From the NCBI RefSeq assembly GCF_018598585.1, contig NZ_JAHESD010000004.1:62001-126000 (forward strand): 64,000 nt of DNA, in the 5' to 3' direction. Within the stretch, counting starts at the first letter, position 1. Every line of letters begins with the position of its first letter. The notes below the pieces were generated by a model. The model was not told the origin of the DNA, ran no database searches, and saw only the letters and a program-made list of their open reading frames with translations. The position numbers and the translations under genes were made by a program. This document shows, one piece after another, positions 9,410 to 19,070 of this stretch. Source of the DNA: Chryseosolibacter indicum. Lineage in GTDB: Bacteria; Bacteroidota; Bacteroidia; Cytophagales; Cyclobacteriaceae.

Positions 9410-9889
9410 CTATTGGCAAACAGGGACGGTAAAATTGCCATTTACAAAAGTTTTACTATCCATTCGCGCGTCTATTCTGCCGGACACTTTTGTGTCTGTT
9501 ATTTCAGTGATTTCAACCGCACCTTTTGATGCTATATAGTTCATTGTTTTATCTGCCTCGAATAAAGTAACAGTATGAGATTCTGTTTGTGTGAATTTCA
9601 ACGCTGTAATTTTAATTGCTTTGTCAATAGTAAAGAATACCTGGTTCCCTTCCGGAATGAACATCGCGCAGCCTGGGTTGTCTTGAGGAAGTGATAAAGT
9701 TATTCTTATTTCATTATTACTTATGTCTGCGTATCCATCTGCATAAGTAAATGGAACATTATTGATTTTTCCCGTTGCATCCACGTTATCAAATTTGTAA
9801 GCAGAAGTAGCACTCTCGTCGTCATCGCTGCAAGAAATAAATATGACAATGGAAAAAAATAGGGCTAGGGTTAAAAAATTGTATTTCAT
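9410..9889 (-). CDS. small lipoprotein of unknown function
   Basis: 159 aa with a textbook lipoprotein signal (Cys20 in IFISCSDDD); the acidic SDDD after the Cys resembles the lipoprotein export signal of Bacteroidota surface lipoproteins. The mature part reads as an all-beta domain with alternating short strands (FTYADGYADI, EIRITLSLP, GAVEITEITDTKVSGRIDA), as in small immunoglobulin-like or lipocalin-like lipoproteins. I cannot name a family. It has its own hairpin terminator. Confidence 0.75.
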   Translation of the reverse strand: MKYNFLTLALFFSIVIFISCSDDDESATSAYKFDNVDATGKINNVPFTYADGYADISNNEIRITLSLPQDNPGCAMFIPEGNQVFFTIDKAIKITALKFTQTESHTVTLFEADKTMNYIASKGAVEITEITDTKVSGRIDARMDSKTFVNGNFTVPVCQ

Positions 9890-10052
9890 TGAAGTGTAGT
9901 TATTTATATAAAGTTAGAATGAAAACTATATGTGTAATCAGTTAATAGTGACTTAACATTACATTAGTTAGAGAAGTAGTTTCAATACACTTGCCATACC
10001 TAAAAGCAATTGCTCTTGTCTTAATTTAATTCCAATATTCTTTTTATTTAAA

Positions 10053-12320
10053 TCAATTTCTATCCCTAAGCCTTTTAATCTTCTGCGAGGCTTCCTGTTC
10101 GGACATTAATGAAATAATGATCCAATTAACATCTCTTATGTCTAAAGGAGCATACGCAGTAAGAATGTCTTCCTGTAGATCATTCTTTTCTAGTTTTGTA
10201 CCCGTCTTCTTTGCCAGCGCCTCTTTGATCGATTCAAGTTTTATTTCCTCTAATAAAATGCTGGTGTTAGTCTTTTTGATTTTATCTGCCAACACTTCTG
10301 TGTAGCCCTTCTTTTTAAGTTCCAGTAGATACTCTTCTGGGGCTTGAATTAGTTTCCTTGATATAGAACGCAATTTAAAATCAGCCCCTATAAGAAGTGT
10401 CTCACCACTTTCTCCTAACCCATCGTCTTCCCATTTATTATCGCCCGTCAGAAGTTGATTAATTTTGTTGATAGGCATCTGAAATACTAGTATTCCTACT
10501 TTTGTTTCCTGATCATAAACAGGACAAGCAATAAAGGAAGCCGGGGCTCCATAAGACGGATCGTACGCTTCGAAGTCTACAAGCTTAACAAAGTTTTTAT
10601 CATTACTAGATGCAGCGGATTTTACGGCTTGTCCAAAGTTTGTATTACTATATATTCCTGTAAAGAGACTTGTGGCAAAGTCTACTTCTTTAAATACTGA
10701 ATAGATCATGTTGCCGGTTTCATGGTCTATCAGAAAGATGTCATAGTATCCAAAACTCTCCTGAAATCTCTTAAACTCCTGATGATATGTGGCATGTACT
10801 TCATTGTATTCAAAATTATTTTTAGCCCTGTTCAAAAAATATTTTTTTCCTGTAGGAAATTCATTGGAGGCAATATAAAGGTCTTGAAGCAGTAATGTTT
10901 TACTGGCTTTTGGAACGTACTTTTCCATTTGCGCAGGAACGCCTGCATTCTCAGTTAATTTAGGAATGAAGTCTTGTTTATAATAACGGATCAGGTTCTC
11001 GGAAATAACGTTTAATTGCTCAACTTGCAAGTCAGGTAGTTTATTAAAAGCATCTTTAAATTTTTTAACAGCTTCGATGATTGTAGTATTATTGGCGTAT
11101 GTAAGAATTTGTTTTCTGATTATGTCGAAGTAATACTCGACATTACGTTTTTTAGTAGCGTTTATAGCTTTTAATTGATCAAATTTAGATTGATAGTTTA
11201 GATCTATAAGTTCGCTAAAGAGTGCGTTGTATTTTCTGCTTATTTCTTCCTGCGTCGCCTGCAGCTCTTCCTGGTTTTGTTTAAGGTTCTCTTCCTGTAA
11301 ACGCATTTGCTCCGTCTTCTTCTGGCTTTCGTCAAGAAGGTTTCGGGTATTCTCATTAATTTTATAGTTAGTGAGAGTATGCGCTATGTTCTGTGCCAGC
11401 TTCTCTACAAAGTCGATACGGTATTTTTCAAATTCATTAAAAGATGCTAGTTCAAGCACACCTACTACTACCTCATTTGCGATAAGTGGAACAATGAGAA
11501 CACAAGTTGGATTCGCCTGCCCCAGACCTGATGTTATTCTCACATAATCATCCGGCACCTTCTTAAGGTAAATTGTTCGCTTCTCTAAGTATGATTGTCC
11601 AACCAATCCCTCTCCAATAGCAATGTGCTTGTTTATATACTTACGCCTGTCATAGGCGTAGCAGGCAGTCATTTCCAGAAAAGGAGTTTCCGTTTCATGG
11701 AGTATGAAAACTGTTCCCTGGGTGGCATTCAACATTTTTACTAAGTTTTTGATAACATCTTCACTTAAGGATTTTAAATCTCTAGCTGTTTGTAGTATAC
11801 CTGCGAACATTCCCAGGCCTTCTGCAGCCCAATTTCTTTTTATGTCTTCTGCTTTAATTCTTACTAACGCTTCTTTCATTCGCAGCAGCGAGTGCCCTAA
11901 TAAATCTGCCTCGCTGAAAGGTGTGTAAGCCGCGTTCAGGTTTCCGCTTTCAATTTGTGTGGTAAATTCTGTTTTCTGTTTAAATCCTAGTGCTACTTTA
12001 TTAATGGCTTCTGTAATCTGAGCTATTTCATCCGTTCCTTCGGCTTCTAGGGTATGATCTAGGTCTCCATTTGAAAGGTCAACGATCGCATCACGAACTG
12101 TTTTTATTTGTGATGATAGCTTTTTAGAAAATACCAAAGCAACTATCGCAACTAATACGAGAATGCAACCGGATAATAAGACCAGTCTCGCCACCGACAC
12201 TTCCTGACTTATTGAAATATAGATTAACAATATTATAAGGCATAGTACAGGGAAGATGGTAGTTATGAATAGCAGTCTATTAAAAATGCTCTGTTTCTTT
12301 GAGAAGGAAGCCTGTGACAT
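10053..12320 (-). CDS. membrane sensor with HAMP, GAF and C-terminal Cache-like regions
   Basis: Signalling protein of 755 aa with no kinase, cyclase or GGDEF output domain. Two membrane segments (about 14-36 and 44-64) are separated by only a few residues, so almost nothing faces the periplasm. A HAMP linker (about 64-117), a GAF domain (about 190-330, with VPLIANEVVVGVLELAS) and a Gln/Glu-rich coiled coil (about 335-380) follow. Residues about 390-740 resemble the double-Cache sensor region of chemoreceptors (YDIFLIDHETGNMIYSV, FKEVDFATSLF, VGILVFQMPI). Cache domains are normally extracellular and N-terminal, yet no further membrane segment is visible here. Partner proteins unknown. Confidence 0.75.
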   Translation of the reverse strand: MSQASFSKKQSIFNRLLFITTIFPVLCLIILLIYISISQEVSVARLVLLSGCILVLVAIVALVFSKKLSSQIKTVRDAIVDLSNGDLDHTLEAEGTDEIAQITEAINKVALGFKQKTEFTTQIESGNLNAAYTPFSEADLLGHSLLRMKEALVRIKAEDIKRNWAAEGLGMFAGILQTARDLKSLSEDVIKNLVKMLNATQGTVFILHETETPFLEMTACYAYDRRKYINKHIAIGEGLVGQSYLEKRTIYLKKVPDDYVRITSGLGQANPTCVLIVPLIANEVVVGVLELASFNEFEKYRIDFVEKLAQNIAHTLTNYKINENTRNLLDESQKKTEQMRLQEENLKQNQEELQATQEEISRKYNALFSELIDLNYQSKFDQLKAINATKKRNVEYYFDIIRKQILTYANNTTIIEAVKKFKDAFNKLPDLQVEQLNVISENLIRYYKQDFIPKLTENAGVPAQMEKYVPKASKTLLLQDLYIASNEFPTGKKYFLNRAKNNFEYNEVHATYHQEFKRFQESFGYYDIFLIDHETGNMIYSVFKEVDFATSLFTGIYSNTNFGQAVKSAASSNDKNFVKLVDFEAYDPSYGAPASFIACPVYDQETKVGILVFQMPINKINQLLTGDNKWEDDGLGESGETLLIGADFKLRSISRKLIQAPEEYLLELKKKGYTEVLADKIKKTNTSILLEEIKLESIKEALAKKTGTKLEKNDLQEDILTAYAPLDIRDVNWIIISLMSEQEASQKIKRLRDRN

Positions 12321-12432
12321 AATACTTTAATGATGGACATGGATAGAATACTTAATAATAAACAATTTGTTTGGCAAGAAACAAAGCCGGGGTAAGGTTT
12401 TAGAGAAAAGTGGCGGAGTTTTAGGGTTAAAA

Positions 12433-12468
12433 AAACATCATTCGCAGGCAAGCAAACGAATGATGTTT
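12433..12468 (-). terminator. terminator of the M14 carboxypeptidase gene
   Basis: Twelve-base arms AAACATCATTCG (12433-12444) and CGAATGATGTTT (12457-12468) enclose a 12-nt loop. On the minus strand the stem is followed by a run of Ts, giving a Rho-independent terminator about 75 bases beyond the stop of the minus-strand carboxypeptidase. Confidence 0.75.
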
Positions 12469-12542
12469 ATATAGGAATAATATTAGCGGACTATAAAAGG
12501 TAGATTAAAAATATAGTGGGTACTTATGATCAGGGATAACAT

Positions 12543-14327
12543 TTATTCTTCTATCCCTACTGGATAAAGAAGATACCTGTTATCCACATAAGGTGATCGC
12601 GTATAAAACCATTCGTATACGGCACGAGTATTATTTATAAATGCAGGATCCTTCTGTTTTTGTAGTTCGAATTCTGCTTTAAGTTTAGGATCATTAGCAA
12701 GCATATTACGTGCGAGAGGCTCAATGGCATATTCTTCAATGTACTCTGTTCTGGTGAATATTTCAGGAAAGAATCCCCACTGAAGAAAGCTGTCCGGTGA
12801 AGATGGTTCAAGCAGGCAGATGGCAAGTTCGCCCAGAGTTTGATTGGTCTCGATTCTTACTGAGCCAGGATAAAAAACTTCCTGTCGTGTTTCCGGAACT
12901 GCCGATCCAGATACCGTAAAGTGTCCTTCGAAGGGTTGCAGGGAAAATTTATAATCTCTGATTCTGTACATCTTTACTTCGATAGAACGGGGCGCGTTAA
13001 TTTCTTGTACATTAATACCATGAAGTTTTAATCTTGAAATAACATCTTTATGTGTTGCTGGTATCCAATATGCTTTTGGTCGTTTAGCTACAATACCAGG
13101 TTTGGTATTTTTAATATAAGGTATTTTTTGAGTTACAGGCTTTCCTGTCCATACAATGTAATCTTTACCTGTTAGGCTTGACTTCATAAGCTTTGATTCA
13201 ACTCCAAGAAGAGTCATTGTATCAGGCTTTTCAGATTGATTATACGTTAATACACTCTCAGCATTTCGTAAAGCTTTATCCGCTTCTATTGCGTTCTTTA
13301 GTGCACTTCCTTCTTTTGCCAGTAAGGCCAGTACGCTTTCGATGAATACATACGTACCAAGAACTCTCTGTTTGAAAGGTTTTAGAGAGTGGTTTTCAAC
13401 AAGAATTGATGGAATGCGTCTTAAGTCGCCATAGTTGTTTGAGAAACGCGGAGAGTATGCAAACTCCACATTACCCTCTGTAAAGTCGCGATCATTGGCA
13501 GCAAACATCAATGGACCTGGTATATGACCATTGGTCTTAAGGTACTGATCTGTAGCAGGCTTAAAAGTGTTGTCAAGCCACTTGACGATAGAAGGGGAAA
13601 TGCCTGAGTAACCATAAGTAATGTCGTATTGATAATCAGCGCCATCTGTTACGTGTAGGTCCAGGTAGAGCGTTGGATTATACTCATTCATTACCTGTAC
13701 TACACATCTTATCTCTTCACTGTCAAGTTTTGTATAGTCACGATTAAGATTAAGGTTACGCGCATTTGTTCTCCATCCCATATTTGACGGGCCACGCTGG
13801 TTTACCCTGTTGTATTGCGAAGCACGTTCATGTCCATCTACATTGAGTATAGGTATAAAGAGAATGTTGACGTTTTTAAGCAAATCTCTTTTCTTACCAA
13901 AGGCAATATCTCTTAACAGCATCATGCCTGCATCTTTTCCATCAATTTCACCTGCGTGAATACCAGCCTGTGCTAGCAACAACGGTTTTGCTGATTTACT
14001 CAAGGCTGTTTTATCAAATATTCTATCCTGACTTGCAATAACAATAAATATGTCTCGGCCATTGGCGCTTTTGCCAATGGAAACCATTTCCATAAAATCT
14101 GAATGCTTACAAAGGTTATCAAGCCATGCTATGGTTTCTGAATATGAGGGCGTGTTTACAAAATCGTTCTTTTCCGCGGGTGTAATCCAAACATTATCCT
14201 TCTTTGCTATCAATTCCAGGCTTTTTCCTTTCCATGATAAAACAGGAGGGAGGATGTCTTGTTGTTGCGCATAAGTAACCGTATGGAGCAGGGTTAACAC
14301 CAGGTAAAGTTTAATCAATTTCTTCAT
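12543..14327 (-). CDS. secreted M14-family zinc carboxypeptidase
   Basis: Exopeptidase of 594 aa with a Sec signal (about 1-20, ending TYA). The M14 zinc ligands are visible as HxxE (His124 and Glu127 in GIHAGEIDG) and His225 in YLDLHVTDG; the Asn-Arg substrate-binding pair is in NARNLNLNRDY. The catalytic Glu is probably in ILVENHSLK near residue 313. After the catalytic domain (to about 345) there are some 250 residues of beta-rich C-terminal region without a recognised family. Such proteins occur widely in Bacteroidota and act on peptides in the periplasm or outside the cell. Confidence 0.88.
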   Translation of the reverse strand: MKKLIKLYLVLTLLHTVTYAQQQDILPPVLSWKGKSLELIAKKDNVWITPAEKNDFVNTPSYSETIAWLDNLCKHSDFMEMVSIGKSANGRDIFIVIASQDRIFDKTALSKSAKPLLLAQAGIHAGEIDGKDAGMMLLRDIAFGKKRDLLKNVNILFIPILNVDGHERASQYNRVNQRGPSNMGWRTNARNLNLNRDYTKLDSEEIRCVVQVMNEYNPTLYLDLHVTDGADYQYDITYGYSGISPSIVKWLDNTFKPATDQYLKTNGHIPGPLMFAANDRDFTEGNVEFAYSPRFSNNYGDLRRIPSILVENHSLKPFKQRVLGTYVFIESVLALLAKEGSALKNAIEADKALRNAESVLTYNQSEKPDTMTLLGVESKLMKSSLTGKDYIVWTGKPVTQKIPYIKNTKPGIVAKRPKAYWIPATHKDVISRLKLHGINVQEINAPRSIEVKMYRIRDYKFSLQPFEGHFTVSGSAVPETRQEVFYPGSVRIETNQTLGELAICLLEPSSPDSFLQWGFFPEIFTRTEYIEEYAIEPLARNMLANDPKLKAEFELQKQKDPAFINNTRAVYEWFYTRSPYVDNRYLLYPVGIEE

Positions 14328-14477
14328 GCTTCGTTAGTTGAGGCACTAAAATGTGCTAAATACAAGTTAAGTGCAAGTGGGTTTATTTGCATAGAATTGC
14401 TTTACTCGCAATTGATGTTTTAGAAGGTAAGGTAAGTAGGTCAACGATTGTTGAAAGTGTAATCAGACTATTGGTTG

Positions 14478-14837
14478 CTAAACAAAGAATTGTTCTGATA
14501 TTATCTTTCCGTCTCTTACAACATACACACACAGCTCTGGTGCTTTCATTCGGCCTTTGCCTTTCATTGTTACATCCATCTGTAGGGTAAAGGCGATGGA
14601 ATTGCCGGCAATTAATGGTTGCGACACTTCAATGCTGTGCATCTGTTCTATCATCTCGTCAAACTTTTTACCTTTAGCATGTATGGCATTCAAGCCCATC
14701 GTTTCTTTTTCAAAGTCAGGCGTAGCGTAAGGCTCTATACTAACAGCGGATTCATCGTATAATTCTTGTTGGGCGCCATCCCAATCTCCTTTACGGCAAT
14801 AGGCCGCTAACCGTTCTGCAATTTCTTGAGTAGTCAT
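14478..14837 (-). CDS. SnoaL-like (NTF2 fold) protein
   Basis: Cytoplasmic protein of 119 aa with no signal peptide. The opening helix (EIAERLAAYCRKGDWDGAQQ), the middle AIHAKGKKFDEM and the closing strands (FTLQMDVTMK, ELCVYVVRDGKI) follow the SnoaL-like polyketide-cyclase/NTF2 pattern. The fold is used for many reactions and for binding, and no conserved catalytic set can be asserted. A comparable domain ends the amidohydrolase at 4678-6396. Confidence 0.75.
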   Translation of the reverse strand: MTTQEIAERLAAYCRKGDWDGAQQELYDESAVSIEPYATPDFEKETMGLNAIHAKGKKFDEMIEQMHSIEVSQPLIAGNSIAFTLQMDVTMKGKGRMKAPELCVYVVRDGKIISEQFFV

Positions 14838-14919
14838 AACAATTGGTTTTAGGTAAAAGATATAATTTTATTCTTATACGTTCAATAACCACTGTTGTCT
14901 CCTACATTGTTAACTGCAT

Positions 14920-14950
14920 AAAAAAACCTTGGAACTGTGTTCCAAGGTTT
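14920..14950 (-). terminator. Rho-independent terminator
   Basis: Perfect 12-bp stem AAACCTTGGAAC (14924-14935) / GTTCCAAGGTTT (14939-14950) with a TGT loop. On the minus strand it runs into seven Ts, so it terminates the small lipoprotein gene at 14998-15309 before the SnoaL-like gene. Confidence 0.85.
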
Positions 14951-14997
14951 GATAGCTAAAGCACGACCCTTACATAACTTTAGCAATGTTTTCAATG

Positions 14998-15309
14998 CTA
15001 TTGGTCAGCAGATGTTTCGTCGTTAGCAAGGCCTGAATCTTTTGCCATACAGATCTTGAATTCTGACTCAACTGCTCCAATCGCTTTTTCGTTAGCAGCA
15101 ATCATGTCGAAGCCTTCGTTCTGGAATTGGTTGAATGTGATAAACCATTTCTCCATTCTTTGCTCGAAACAACTTCCATCTTTCAGAATGCCTTCCATGG
15201 ATGCCTTCTTACCTTCTGTTGGCTTTTCGGCTTCTGTTTTTGAAGTTGTGTTACACGCTACTATAACACACAGCATGAATAATAGTGTTGCAATGTTGGT
15301 TAGTTTCAT
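14998..15309 (-). CDS. small lipoprotein with a paired-cysteine helical domain
   Basis: 103 aa with a lipoprotein signal (Cys19 in CVIVACN). The mature part is mostly helical and has two further Cys residues (in DGSCFEQR and FKICMAK) that could form one disulfide in the periplasm. No family recognised. It is followed by a strong terminator, so it is probably a single-gene transcript. Confidence 0.65.
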   Translation of the reverse strand: MKLTNIATLLFMLCVIVACNTTSKTEAEKPTEGKKASMEGILKDGSCFEQRMEKWFITFNQFQNEGFDMIAANEKAIGAVESEFKICMAKDSGLANDETSADQ

Positions 15310-15653
15310 GAGGTTTTGAAATTAGTAGCAGCAATTTACATCGTTCGATATTCAAAATTTATTTAAACAGCTGCTTTACCTTATTTTCATGATACCGTCC
15401 TGATTTTTTTATGGCAATGAAATTCATGGTTAAAATCTGCCATTAGTCTTTAAAAGCTACTACTGCGATGGAGTAAAAGTACTTTAATGGAGTCCGTAGT
15501 ATTACTTAGATTGTTAGTATCTGCTATTTAAAGGGGCATAAGATCATTTCTTTTTTAGATAAATCTTACATTATCGCTTTGGATATTAGGTGATATGAAC
15601 GGATAATAACAGTATATGTGTGGTATAAAAGATTACTTTTTTTGAGTCATAGA
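15310..15653. other. intergenic gap, nothing recognised
   Basis: About 340 bp of AT-rich DNA between two minus-strand lipoprotein genes. It must contain the promoter of the downstream small lipoprotein, but I see no convincing promoter consensus, hairpin, repeat or small gene in it. Confidence 0.45.
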
Positions 15654-16109
15654 TCAATTTGTTGATTTGGCTGGCTTGAATGCCATATGACAACCTTCAA
15701 TACAGAAACGGTAGGCGAGGCGTAGATTGCCATCTTTAACTTCAAGGTTATAGCTGTGCTCAAGGTTATTTATTTCAACAAAACCTTCTGGTTTTGCTTT
15801 AAACAATGCTAATACTTTTACTTGTAGATTAGTATCATCAAGGATCTCATAAAATTTGTAGTCTGAGAGGCCCTGTATGTTTGAAGTAAACCTTTTTGTT
15901 TGTTCCAAAGTAATCTCTTGCGCAGGATTTGCAGGTATTTGCTCAGTGATGTATCCGCTACCTGGTGAATAACCTCTTTCGTAAAGCACCCAGCGACCTG
16001 CAACGTTTTTAGGTTCTACTTGCGAAACGTGTGATTCATTATCGTCACAAGTGGATGCAAGGGAAATGATAGAAAGCACAACTGCTATAATAGAAGGGAT
16101 CTTTCTCAT
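15654..16109 (-). CDS. small lipocalin-like lipoprotein, unknown function
   Basis: 151 aa, exported with a lipoprotein-type signal ending LASTC (Cys21). The pattern VAGRWVLYERGY at the start of the mature domain and following beta strands resembles small lipocalin-like lipoproteins of Bacteroidota. Two Cys near the C-terminus (FCIEGCHM) may form a disulfide or bind metal with the adjacent His. No firm family. Confidence 0.65.
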   Translation of the reverse strand: MRKIPSIIAVVLSIISLASTCDDNESHVSQVEPKNVAGRWVLYERGYSPGSGYITEQIPANPAQEITLEQTKRFTSNIQGLSDYKFYEILDDTNLQVKVLALFKAKPEGFVEINNLEHSYNLEVKDGNLRLAYRFCIEGCHMAFKPAKSTN

Positions 16110-16192
16110 ATTAATTTCTTTTCTTTATAGACACGCATAAATCTCATACCGTTGGAATCAGGATTTCTTAGTTCATAAATTCAGGAAACCAT

Positions 16193-17125
16193 TTAAGACA
16201 ATAGCTTGCTTTTGAGACTATGGAATGTTTTATCCAATCCCTTATAGCGAAGGGTTTCTGCCGACATACTGTTTACTGCAGTAAGAAGCGCGCTTTTTTC
16301 TTTATCGGTTAATATATCTACTTCGTAAAAGTAAGTCCTGATGGTAAACAGAAAAGTGTTCACTTCGGGGAATCCAATCAGGTTTTGGCGTTCAGTGCGT
16401 ATAAAAAATAACTGGTTGGTATTATTGGTTTGTCTTCCGTTCCATATTGCAGCATCTGTATGCGGTGGAGGCTCCGGATGATGATTTAATCTGGTATCTG
16501 TTGCTATGCCCCATGCAAATCGCGTAAACGGACCTCGGGAATTAATGATGGAAGAAAGCATTTTAAAATAATGGGATGTCACGCGCTCCATATTTGGAAC
16601 CGGCTCATGTATCTGATCAAAGGGTTTACCGATTTTAGCTGCGGGGGACCAGTGATTAGGTGCACAAAGATGTATTGCTGTGAGATAATCTTTTTCATTG
16701 TCGTCTATTTGAAAGACAGCTACATCTTCCTGCAGCTGGCAGCACAACGCATCAAACAAGGAGAGATACAAATTTCCTTCAACCGATGTCCAATCATCGC
16801 TCCATTGAATCTTTTCTTCTGTTGTTCTATTGACAAGTGAATAGTTGTTGTCATCGTTCTCAAAAATGAATTGCTCCGGGTATTCTTTTACTAACTGATG
16901 CAGAATATATCGGTTAATAAGTGCGGTTGTTGAGGTCGCAAGCGCATGTTCCAGGTAGTATTTTCTGATATCTTCTTTTCGACACATAACTTTGTTGTTC
17001 AGGTACTCTTTATAGGTTTCATCAATGTGAAAAACAAGTTGATCTTTTCCCGGAGTTGCCTTGTTCATTAATGTTAAACCTGGTGCAGTCGAATATGTTC
17101 CTAGTATAAAGGGCAGGTATTTCAT
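16193..17125 (-). CDS. heme-dependent oxidative N-demethylase family protein (DUF3445)
   Basis: Cytoplasmic enzyme of 310 aa. The most telling block is CAPNHWSPAAKIGKPFDQIH followed by PVP, which matches the DUF3445 core, and a later block with FFIRTERQNLIGFP and a FTIRTYF strand. Members contain heme and oxidatively remove methyl groups from dimethylamine-type substrates; the substrate here is unknown. Possible heme ligands are the His residues in the NHHPEPPPH stretch. Stands alone, no partner genes. Confidence 0.82.
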   Translation of the reverse strand: MKYLPFILGTYSTAPGLTLMNKATPGKDQLVFHIDETYKEYLNNKVMCRKEDIRKYYLEHALATSTTALINRYILHQLVKEYPEQFIFENDDNNYSLVNRTTEEKIQWSDDWTSVEGNLYLSLFDALCCQLQEDVAVFQIDDNEKDYLTAIHLCAPNHWSPAAKIGKPFDQIHEPVPNMERVTSHYFKMLSSIINSRGPFTRFAWGIATDTRLNHHPEPPPHTDAAIWNGRQTNNTNQLFFIRTERQNLIGFPEVNTFLFTIRTYFYEVDILTDKEKSALLTAVNSMSAETLRYKGLDKTFHSLKSKLLS

Positions 17126-17564
17126 ATCATGTGATTAGGGCAGGGTTAAAATAACATAATTTCCGCATTCCCTGATTCCGAATCAAATTCTTTAATTGTA
17201 TAACATACGTAGTGATGACGCAGTGTAGCCGGGGAGTAGTTATGGAGATCGTTTCATAGATTCTGCATTTTATGGAACGATCTCTCATGCTACCCTTTCC
17301 TTATCTGATGACTAATGGGAGAACAATCGGAGAAAAGAAAGGTGCTTGACTAGTGATCTACTGGTAACAATGGGAGAAATTGAGAGCCCATCTATAGAAC
17401 AATGGGAGCCATCTATACAACGTCTATAACCCATTTAGACAATATCGCTAGCTACACTGAACCTACTCGGATGCTACATGGTTAGCACTGGTTATTTGTT
17501 TACGTTGCATAGCTGGTAGGTATTGGGCAACAGGCGTAAGCCGCGTAATTGCTTCGCACTGCCT
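17126..17564. other. intergenic gap with a hairpin and short repeated words
   Basis: About 440 bp between two minus-strand genes. It holds a 14-bp hairpin (listed separately) and three copies of AATGGGAG near 17313, 17369 and 17401, along with repeated CATCTATA and CTATA words. These look like eroded short tandem repeats but show no clear constant period. No gene recognised. Confidence 0.45.
17245..17284. repeat. 14-bp inverted repeat
   Basis: Arms GAGATCGTTTCATA (17245-17258) and TATGGAACGATCTC (17271-17284) pair with a single G-T wobble around a 12-nt loop. There is no T-run, so it is either a weak terminator for the PAP2 gene some 280 bp upstream on the minus strand or part of the leader of the N-demethylase gene. 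Confidence 0.55.
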
Positions 17565-18374
17565 TTAAAGCTTACAGGTAAGTGATAATCCTCCGGGGTA
17601 GGGAGTGACATGCCACGATACAGAATTGTTTCTCCGGGGTCTGCTTGTGTTTACACTGAGTCGCCTTAACGCTGTCTCTCCGCAAAACCAGGCAATGGCA
17701 CCACCAAAGGCGATATCAGAGATCCAATGGGCATCTGAATAAAGGCGTGAAATAGCAGTACTTGCTGCAAGGCTATAGAAAAATATTTTTACTGGTATAT
17801 AGGTGATGCGTTTTGCCATTACAAGGCTTATGCCGAATGCTACAGACATGTGACCTGAGGGAAAAGAGTGATAACCAACGTCCTGGCTAAAAGGCTTAAA
17901 ACGATAAGCACCGACATCAGTGCCGGGTCGTGCCCTGCCAACAGCATCTTTCAAAAAGGTTTGAAGCAGTCCACTTGTAAGCAATGTTGCGCCTAATCCA
18001 ATTCCCGTATCCTTAGCCCACCGGTTGTTAAGAATGAGCCCGCCAATGTAAAATGTTCCCGTAAATGTAAATGCGCTGTAGGGTTTACCATAGTGAAATC
18101 CGATCCTCTCTATACGCTCGTAGAACTTTCCTTCAGCACCATCAAAAAAGTCCTGAACAGGTTTATCGGCCAGGGTTACAAGGGCAGTGCCTGCCAGAAG
18201 CCCTGCTAGAGTTATCCAGTTCTTTTGCTTCCACCGCAGGGGTTGTGTATAAGTATAGGCTACGCCATCAGCAAACCGATATATGTCATTGGAAATGATA
18301 AGTGAATCCTGAGCTTTAGCAGTTTTACCTGCTATTAGTAGAACCAGAATCAAAAAATAAGTAATCAGGCGCAT
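17565..18374 (-). CDS. PAP2-superfamily phosphatase
   Basis: Membrane or periplasmic phosphatase of 269 aa with a Sec signal (about 1-21) and several hydrophobic helices. All three acid phosphatase signature motifs are present: KxxxxxxRP from Lys142 to Arg149-Pro150, PSGH with Ser173 and His175, and SRxxxxxHxxxD with Arg210, His216 and Asp220. The fold hydrolyses lipid phosphates or pyrophosphates, such as undecaprenyl pyrophosphate or phosphatidic acid; the substrate is not deducible. No fused domain. Confidence 0.88.
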   Translation of the reverse strand: MRLITYFLILVLLIAGKTAKAQDSLIISNDIYRFADGVAYTYTQPLRWKQKNWITLAGLLAGTALVTLADKPVQDFFDGAEGKFYERIERIGFHYGKPYSAFTFTGTFYIGGLILNNRWAKDTGIGLGATLLTSGLLQTFLKDAVGRARPGTDVGAYRFKPFSQDVGYHSFPSGHMSVAFGISLVMAKRITYIPVKIFFYSLAASTAISRLYSDAHWISDIAFGGAIAWFCGETALRRLSVNTSRPRRNNSVSWHVTPYPGGLSLTCKL

Positions 18375-18495
18375 GAGAAAATGACAATCCTAAACTAATC
18401 AAAGCCTGTTGTATTCCTAAATAACGAAGTCTGTAAATTAAGTTGAAAGTAGTTCTTGCCGTTGAAAGAAAGATAAAGAAACTGTTAAGGCTTGG

Positions 18496-18933
18496 TTAAT
18501 TGCGTCGGGAATACTGGTTAATACCTTGTTTTACCCCCTGGTGAACTGCGGCAAAGAATGCAATTCCGCGATCAGTGGCAAATGCACTGAAAGATCTAAA
18601 TCTGTTTCTAATGTCTTTTCTGATAACCCACCTGTATGTGATCATCTTATACTTAGGAAAGTTCTTATCAATCCTTTCTTTTACAACTTTTGTAATGATT
18701 TCAAAAACGATAAATCCAATAATGATTGAAACGATCCATTCCAGATCCTGAAACGTTTCTTTATTGACGACAGTCTTTTTAGCAGTTAGCCCCCAGAGGT
18801 TTCTAATGCTCCGTGTTTCGAAAAACTGTGATACCAGTCCTGTTGCAGAGGCTCCAATCAAAAAGCCTGTAAAGTTGCCAGTAAGCTGTTCGTATAGGTA
18901 TGAGAAGATCTTTTTTGTGTTTATCCTTTTCAT
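18496..18933 (-). CDS. small two-helix membrane protein, unknown function
   Basis: 146 aa from the ATG at 18933 (the frame stays open to 18975 without a better start). Two membrane segments, about residues 20-40 (FTGFLIGASATGLVSQFF) and 66-85 (WIVSIIIGFIVFEIITKV), separate basic cytoplasmic parts; the C-terminal 60 residues are strongly basic. No family recognised. Confidence 0.55.
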   Translation of the reverse strand: MKRINTKKIFSYLYEQLTGNFTGFLIGASATGLVSQFFETRSIRNLWGLTAKKTVVNKETFQDLEWIVSIIIGFIVFEIITKVVKERIDKNFPKYKMITYRWVIRKDIRNRFRSFSAFATDRGIAFFAAVHQGVKQGINQYSRRN

Positions 18934-19070
18934 TGCAGAAGGAATTCTCCTACAAAGTAAAAACAGCAGAATCAAAGAAAACTTTTAATCGGCAGCAAAT
19001 TCCTACATGCTATCCGTTTTAAACAAAATCCTGGTTACGCTATGCAACGCTCAAAACCTCAATGCTATTA

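Noticed and set aside
14387-14590. plus-strand frame upstream of the SnoaL-like gene
   Set aside because: Low-quality composition; it overlaps the 3' end of the minus-strand SnoaL-like gene and its downstream region.
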